This document shows positions 5,132-8,317 of a stretch of DNA of 8,317 nucleotides, in pieces. Below the pieces are notes generated by a model. That model was not told where the DNA came from. It searched no databases and was given only the letters and a program-made list of their open reading frames with translations. Positions within the stretch are counted from its first letter, which is position 1, and every line of letters begins with the position of its first letter. This DNA comes from an uncultured Coriobacteriaceae bacterium (GTDB lineage: Bacteria > Actinomycetota > Coriobacteriia > Coriobacteriales > QAMH01). The translations under genes were made by a program, and so were the position numbers. The DNA lies in contig USOR01000035.1 in the NCBI GenBank assembly GCA_900556425.1, positions 1 through 8,317 of the forward strand, in the 5' to 3' direction.

Positions 5132-6904
5132 TTAGAGAATGTTGGCACCCTCTGCCTTTGCCTGCTTCTCCTTGCCAAGGCCCAGACCGCCAAATACGAA
5201 GAAGTAGATGAACGGAAGGAGCATGGCAATGAGCATGATCGGCAGAGCCATAGCCGTCTTGGAGAAGCCGGGGATGGCAAGCGGACACACGATGCAGCCA
5301 ATGAAGTTGATGAGAACAACAATGAGCATAGTGAAGAAACGACCGTTGCCGTCGGTCTCGGACAGCGGGTTCTCCTCGGAGAGCTTCTGCAGCTCGTCCA
5401 TCGTCTTTCCGCCCGTGTTCTTCACGAAGAGCAACGTGCAGATGAGACCCAGGACGAACGGGATGAGCAGAACGAGCACGACCATGGACCAGTTGTTGGA
5501 CATAACGCCATTGACGTCATGCTGGAACATGGCCAGGCCGGCAGCAGCACCGAGAACGATGGAGGAGCCGGAACCACCGAAGCGAGCGAACGCCTGGCAC
5601 CAAGAAGTACCAGTGTTGCGCAGCGTGGTGGGATAGGACTCGGGCATCAGGGGCTGGACAGCCGTAATGGCGTAGTTCAGGCAGAAGCCGAAGAGGAGCA
5701 TCAGGAAGATGCAGGGAACGAAGTTGCCCGCAGCAGCGCCAGCGAGGGGTGCGCCATTCACGGGAGCCTCGCCCGGGAACATCGGGACGAACACGGAGCA
5801 GGCGATAATCGCGACGATACAAGCGACCCAGCCAATCCACAGTGCGCGCTTACGGCCGATGGCGTCAGACACGAAGCCAACGACGATGTTCGAGGCGATA
5901 GCGGCAACGTTGTTCCAGGTCTGCAGGGTTACAGACTCGGCGGCGGTGAAGCCATTGCCCTGGAACCAGGTGGGAATCCAGGCGTTCATGCCATAGACGC
6001 AGAACTGACCGACGAAGTAGGCGGACCAGATAGCGCAGGTGGCAACGATGAACTTGCTGGAGAACAGAACCGCGGGGCCAGACTTGGCAGGCTTGGGCGG
6101 AACGATCAGCAGGTTGGCATCGAAGTGCACATCGACGTGGCGGGTGGCCTTGACGATCTGCTCGAGACGGGCAACAGCCTTGTCCTTCTGACCATGGTTT
6201 GCGTACCAGTGCGGAGTCTCATGCATCGCGAAGAGCAGGATGATTCCGTAGACGACCGGCAGAGCGCCGATCAGGTAGCAGACACGCCAGTTCTGCACAG
6301 CAGTCGCGCCAGTTGCGAGCGTGATCTGACCGTCGCAGAGACCAGGGATGATCGGGTTCGGGTTGGAGCAGACGGGAGCTGCAACCAGACCGGCGATAAC
6401 CCAACCCATAACCATGAAGGCCATGCCGAAGGTAACGAAAATGCCGCGCTGCTTGGAAGGCATGCTCTCGGAGAACACGGTGGTTACAACCGGGATGCAG
6501 GAGCCGACACCAAAGCCAGCGATGAGGCGGAACGCGCAGAAGAAAGCGTAATCCGGCGCGAATGCCTGGGGTAGGGTGAACAGACCGTAGAAGATAACTG
6601 CGATCGTGAGCATCTTCTTACGACCGATCATGTCGGAGAGGATACCTCCGACGGCGCCACCAAGAACCATGCCGAGCAGGCCCCACGTGGTCAGAGAACC
6701 GGTAAGAGCCGCGATGGGCTGACCGGCAGCAATCTGAGCCGCGAAGAACGTAGGTGCAACATAGGTGTTGGTGGAATTGACGATCATGAAGTCGTAGCCG
6801 TCGAAAATCATGGCGAAAGCCAAGAGAACGAACACGACCCATGTGTGGGCAGAAATGCCCGCGCGGTCAATGACTTCGGAAACAGTAAACTCTTTACCGT
6901 CCAT
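5132..6904 (-). CDS. MFS transporter, aromatic acid:H+ symporter type, 14 membrane segments
   Basis: An inner-membrane secondary transporter of the major facilitator superfamily, 590 residues. The first membrane segment has DGYD (Asp35, Asp38), the DGxD motif characteristic of the AAHS (PcaK/BenK) family. Motif A appears twice, GGILSDMIGRKK (86-97) and GFVSDAIGRKR (343-353), and RLIAGFGVGSCIP lies at 126-138. PESYPTTLRNTG at 421-432 is a typical motif after segment 10. A 60-residue cytoplasmic loop (about 227-284) separates the two six-helix halves. Relatives usually run 400-460 residues. Here two more hydrophobic segments follow at about 523-544 and 552-573, giving 14. AAGGAGG lies 3-4 nt upstream of the ATG. 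The substrate is probably a small carboxylate or aromatic acid but cannot be named, and no catabolic genes are adjacent. Confidence 0.92.
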   Translation of the reverse strand: MDGKEFTVSEVIDRAGISAHTWVVFVLLAFAMIFDGYDFMIVNSTNTYVAPTFFAAQIAAGQPIAALTGSLTTWGLLGMVLGGAVGGILSDMIGRKKMLTIAVIFYGLFTLPQAFAPDYAFFCAFRLIAGFGVGSCIPVVTTVFSESMPSKQRGIFVTFGMAFMVMGWVIAGLVAAPVCSNPNPIIPGLCDGQITLATGATAVQNWRVCYLIGALPVVYGIILLFAMHETPHWYANHGQKDKAVARLEQIVKATRHVDVHFDANLLIVPPKPAKSGPAVLFSSKFIVATCAIWSAYFVGQFCVYGMNAWIPTWFQGNGFTAAESVTLQTWNNVAAIASNIVVGFVSDAIGRKRALWIGWVACIVAIIACSVFVPMFPGEAPVNGAPLAGAAAGNFVPCIFLMLLFGFCLNYAITAVQPLMPESYPTTLRNTGTSWCQAFARFGGSGSSIVLGAAAGLAMFQHDVNGVMSNNWSMVVLVLLIPFVLGLICTLLFVKNTGGKTMDELQKLSEENPLSETDGNGRFFTMLIVVLINFIGCIVCPLAIPGFSKTAMALPIMLIAMLLPFIYFFVFGGLGLGKEKQAKAEGANIL

Positions 6905-6951
6905 CAGTCCCTCCTTAAATCCAATATCTCAATCATGAGAAATGAGTATTC

Positions 6952-6973
6952 GGGAAAGCCCCCCAGCTTTCCC
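6952..6973 (-). terminator. Hairpin between the Cys4 mini-protein and the transporter
   Basis: GGGAAAGC and GCTTTCCC form a perfect 8-bp stem with a 6-nt loop. Read on the minus strand it lies about 70 nt after the mini-protein stop and is followed by GAATACTCATTTCTC, a weak T-containing tract. It may partly terminate the upstream transcript or be an attenuating hairpin in the transporter leader. Confidence 0.4.
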
Positions 6974-7041
6974 AACAACAAAGAGGCAGATATCCCATCA
7001 CCTAGAATCAAGACCCCAGAAAACTCGATTCCAAGTGATCG

Positions 7042-7242
7042 TCACTCGTCTCCTTGCTGCTCTTCTAGCAGTTTTGCCCTGCGCATCTGGCAGATGACGA
7101 CCGGCTTTCCATCATTGATGCGATACATACGGTATCCACAATTGCCATAGCCACTGCACGCACGACATGTGATCTCGTTGAGAGGTAACCCCCCTAGATC
7201 CTCTTCCGTTAGTTGGAGGTTCTTTGGTTTAACGACAGACAC
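7042..7242 (-). CDS. Small four-cysteine protein, unknown function
   Basis: I do not recognise this 66-residue protein. Four cysteines, C26-x2-C29-x5-C35-x15-C51, lie in a central segment (TCRACSGYGNCGYRMYR then VVICQM), a spacing that could hold a zinc ion or an iron-sulfur cluster. Both ends are charged and there is no membrane segment. GTG at 7242 is chosen because GAGG lies 6 nt upstream; an in-frame GTG at 7254 would add MRVP but forms part of that ribosome binding site. It follows the zinc-ribbon gene on the same strand by 52 nt with no terminator between, so the two are probably co-transcribed. The transporter begins 137 nt further on. Confidence 0.7.
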   Translation of the reverse strand: MSVVKPKNLQLTEEDLGGLPLNEITCRACSGYGNCGYRMYRINDGKPVVICQMRRAKLLEEQQGDE

Positions 7243-7294
7243 GGGCACCCTCACTTCTCACGGGCAAAACTGCGTAAAAGCGAGCTAAAAATCC

Positions 7295-7546
7295 TTACGC
7301 ACCAGGAGCCTTGGGAGCACCGGGAGCGGCGGGGGCACCGGGGGCACCGGGGGCTGCGGGAGCGCCAGGAGCGGCAGCACCAGCGGGGCCACCAAGCTGA
7401 GCCTGGAAGTCCTGCATGTCCTGCTCAGTGAACTCATACTTGCAGAACGGGCACTTCTTGAGAACGGTGTTGCCGATGACGGGCAGCTTCTTGCCGCACG
7501 ACGGGCAGTTGAGATCGATCTCTACACCTGCGGGCCTAAAACACAT
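7295..7546 (-). CDS. Zinc-ribbon protein with Gly-Ala-Pro tail
   Basis: An 83-residue soluble protein. Two CxxC knuckles, C14-P-S-C17 with GKKLP and C32-P-F-C35 with KYEF, make a classical zinc ribbon of about 30 residues, a fold used for binding nucleic acids or proteins. A short linker (TEQDMQDFQAQ) leads to a 32-residue tail made almost only of Gly, Ala and Pro in GAP/AAP units, which is low-complexity and probably disordered. On the DNA the tail is a run of imperfect GGTGCCCCC-like repeats that should vary in copy number. ATG at 7546 is chosen since AAAAGGAG lies 6 nt upstream; the in-frame TTG at 7552 abuts that site. It is preceded by a long structured leader. A role in transcription or RNA handling is possible but unproven. 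Confidence 0.85.
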   Translation of the reverse strand: MCFRPAGVEIDLNCPSCGKKLPVIGNTVLKKCPFCKYEFTEQDMQDFQAQLGGPAGAAAPGAPAAPGAPGAPAAPGAPKAPGA

Positions 7547-7552
7547 AGTCAA

Positions 7553-7560
7553 CTCCTTTT
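7553..7560 (-). promoter_or_regulatory. Ribosome binding site of the zinc-ribbon gene
   Basis: AAAAGGAG on the minus strand sits 6 nt before the ATG at 7546 and rules out the adjacent TTG at 7552. The palindrome GTCCC-N4-GGGAC (7566-7579) ends only 5 nt upstream, so folding there could affect ribosome access. Confidence 0.75.
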
Positions 7561-7565
7561 CCTTT

Positions 7566-7713
7566 GTCCCATACGGGACGTCCTACTATTCGTCAGTCAG
7601 CCTTCTAGACCGATGCCCGTCCCAAAAGGGACAAGCGGCTGCCAGACGATACGGCGTTTACTCCCATCGAAGTGATAGGAGGCCGTCTTCGCATCAAGGA
7701 TGAGACGAAGACG
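7566..7713 (-). ncRNA. Candidate structured 5' leader of the zinc-ribbon gene
   Basis: Folded by eye on the minus strand, this leader gives four elements in order. (1) 7713-7684 is a 12-bp stem with a 3-nt bulge and triloop. (2) 7681-7661 is an 8-bp stem with one G-U and a 5-nt loop. (3) A long arm pairs 7649-7637 with 7602-7590 (11 of 13 positions) and encloses the 9-bp UUUU-loop hairpin 7636-7615. (4) GTCCC-N4-GGGAC lies at 7579-7566, just before the ribosome binding site. Elements 2 and 3 use G-U pairs that are C/A mismatches on the plus strand, which supports minus-strand RNA. It matches no known riboswitch or leader class that I recognise. Confidence 0.45.
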
Positions 7714-7724
7714 ATGACCTGCGG

Positions 7725-7730
7725 ATTATA
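7725..7730 (-). promoter_or_regulatory. Probable -10 box for the zinc-ribbon gene leader
   Basis: TATAAT on the minus strand, preceded by a TTTTTTCCC stretch. The -35 position (TCATCA or neighbours, 7748-7753) is weak. A start just downstream of it would give a leader of roughly 170 nt before the ATG at 7546. Confidence 0.45.
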
Positions 7731-7941
7731 GGGAAAAAAGAACGCCGTGATGACTCACGCGCGTCTGCATTTTCGATATCCTCCACAAAATCGCCATATA
7801 GAATAGCACACTGTACTGAGAATTGCTTTCAAGAAGCTCTTTTTGCGCAAACGGCGATTGCCTCATACTCAGAGAATTAGGCAGCTACATGGTGTACACT
7901 CTCCCCTACCGTTTGTCGCGCCGCGCGAAAAGGAGCCCTCC
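7731..7941. other. Divergent intergenic region, no gene seen
   Basis: Apart from the -10 box and leader to its left, this gap holds no convincing coding region. AATCGCC (7789-7795) and GGCGATT (7853-7859) are inverted 7-nt arms. Between them a short GCTTT-CAA-GAAGC hairpin is followed by TCTTTTT (to 7844), which looks like a very small terminator with nothing obvious to terminate. TACACT (7895-7900) is a possible but weak -10 box for the membrane protein gene at 7942. Confidence 0.4.
7928..7935 (+). promoter_or_regulatory. Ribosome binding site that points to a TTG start
   Basis: AAAAGGAG lies 6 nt before the TTG at 7942. The upstream in-frame ATG at 7843 has no such site, and the residues it would add look like translated non-coding sequence. 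Confidence 0.75.
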
Positions 7942-8259
7942 TTGGGGAAGAGCAAGACCCAAAAACCGAGCATCATGCGAGAGGCCGCAAATAAGCGTGC
8001 CGAATACCGCAAATGGCTCATACGTCTCGTCGTCGGGCTCGTCATATGCCTGGCTGCCATAGCCGTGTACTATCTCCTGGTCATCAACTACGTTATCGAG
8101 AACGCACCGGGTATCACCTGGATACTCGCCGCCATAGCGGCAATCTTCCTAGGCTGGTTCGGTAACAAGTTCTCCAAGACATATCGGGCTTACACCGGCT
8201 ACATCGCCGAACGTGGACTCACCAACGAGGACGTCGTCAAATTCGTCAAGAACCAGTAG
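7942..8259 (+). CDS. Small two-helix membrane protein, unknown function
   Basis: I do not recognise this 105-residue protein. A basic N-terminus (GKSKTQKPSIMREAANKRAEYRKW) precedes a hydrophobic segment at 26-48. A short ENAPG turn follows, then a second hydrophobic segment at 57-74 and a soluble C-terminal part ending NEDVVKFVKNQ. The positive-inside rule places both ends in the cytoplasm. TTG at 7942 is chosen from the well-spaced AAAAGGAG; the next in-frame ATG is 11 codons on and lacks a site. It is transcribed away from the zinc-ribbon gene, stands alone in this window, and is followed after 13 nt by a large palindrome. Confidence 0.8.
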   Translation: MGKSKTQKPSIMREAANKRAEYRKWLIRLVVGLVICLAAIAVYYLLVINYVIENAPGITWILAAIAAIFLGWFGNKFSKTYRAYTGYIAERGLTNEDVVKFVKNQ

Positions 8260-8272
8260 AGAAGCACGGGAT

Positions 8273-8317
8273 GTGTCGAGGGGCCAGACCCCCTGGCACA
8301 TGCACATGTGCCAGGGG
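8273..8317. repeat. Large palindrome cut by the window edge (REP-like element)
   Basis: CCCCTGGCACATG (8290-8302) and CATGTGCCAGGGG (8305-8317) are perfect 13-nt inverted arms around CA, and the right arm runs off the end of the window. The left side continues outward through GGGGCCAGAC to 8273, so the missing sequence should complete the palindrome with GTCTGGCCCC. Positions 8273-8299 align with 4961-4987 at 18 of 27 bases, which makes it a relative of the 4957-5031 palindrome. Confidence 0.8.

Noticed and set aside
5117..6574. 485-codon open frame on the plus strand opposite the transporter
   Set aside because: It is antisense to a clear MFS gene. Its product is a hydrophilic mix rich in Glu, His, Gly and Asp with no recognisable domain, as expected when the complement of a hydrophobic, GC-rich gene is translated.
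7213..7431. Plus-strand frame with Arg/Glu/Gly/His repeats
   Set aside because: It is the complement of the Gly-Ala-Pro repeat region of the zinc-ribbon gene; the apparent peptide repeats come from that DNA repeat.
7843..7941. N-terminal extension of the 7942 membrane protein from the ATG at 7843
   Set aside because: It has no ribosome binding site, the extra residues show no pattern, and a good site sits directly before the TTG at 7942.

Overview
The window is a stretch of ordinary bacterial chromosome with moderately high GC, compact genes and strong AAGGAGG-type ribosome binding sites. Gene style, the intergenic palindrome families and the gene assortment look most like an anaerobic gut actinobacterium of the Coriobacteriia (Eggerthella/Slackia type). 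That placement is inference from general resemblance, not from a marker gene.

Layout, left to right. A small cationic protein with a C-terminal membrane helix (31-312) precedes htpG (402-2318), the bacterial Hsp90 chaperone. An unusual inverted repeat carrying a TATAAT box separates htpG from a metallo-beta-lactamase-fold hydrolase (2414-3034). On the opposite strand lies a tight two-gene operon (4070 down to 3157): a SlyD-type FKBP peptidyl-prolyl isomerase, then a UspA-family universal stress protein whose ribosome binding site overlaps the isomerase stop codon. The operon ends at an intrinsic terminator at 3041-3067. Divergent from it is a 242-residue protein (4216-4944) that may carry a tubby/LURP-one-like beta-barrel domain. 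This half of the window is therefore rich in protein folding and stress functions, although only the isomerase/Usp pair is clearly co-transcribed.

The second half is mostly on the minus strand. A structured leader (about 7730 to 7566) feeds a small zinc-ribbon protein with a Gly-Ala-Pro tail (7546-7295). A four-cysteine mini-protein (7242-7042) follows, then a 590-residue MFS transporter of the aromatic acid:H+ symporter type with two extra C-terminal membrane segments (6904-5132). A two-helix membrane protein with a TTG start (7942-8259) runs to the right.

The most notable non-coding signals are two very large palindromes, each lying 12-13 nt behind the stop codon of a plus-strand gene: 4957-5031, and 8273 to the window edge. 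Their left halves match at 18 of 27 positions, so they look like diverged members of one mobile palindrome (REP-like) family. A second repeat type shares a 19-nt identical core at 3105-3123 and 5034-5052. The other notable signal is the 7566-7713 leader, which on the minus strand folds by hand into a series of stems with G-U pairs that the plus strand could not form. No CRISPR array, rRNA, tRNA or transposase gene is visible.
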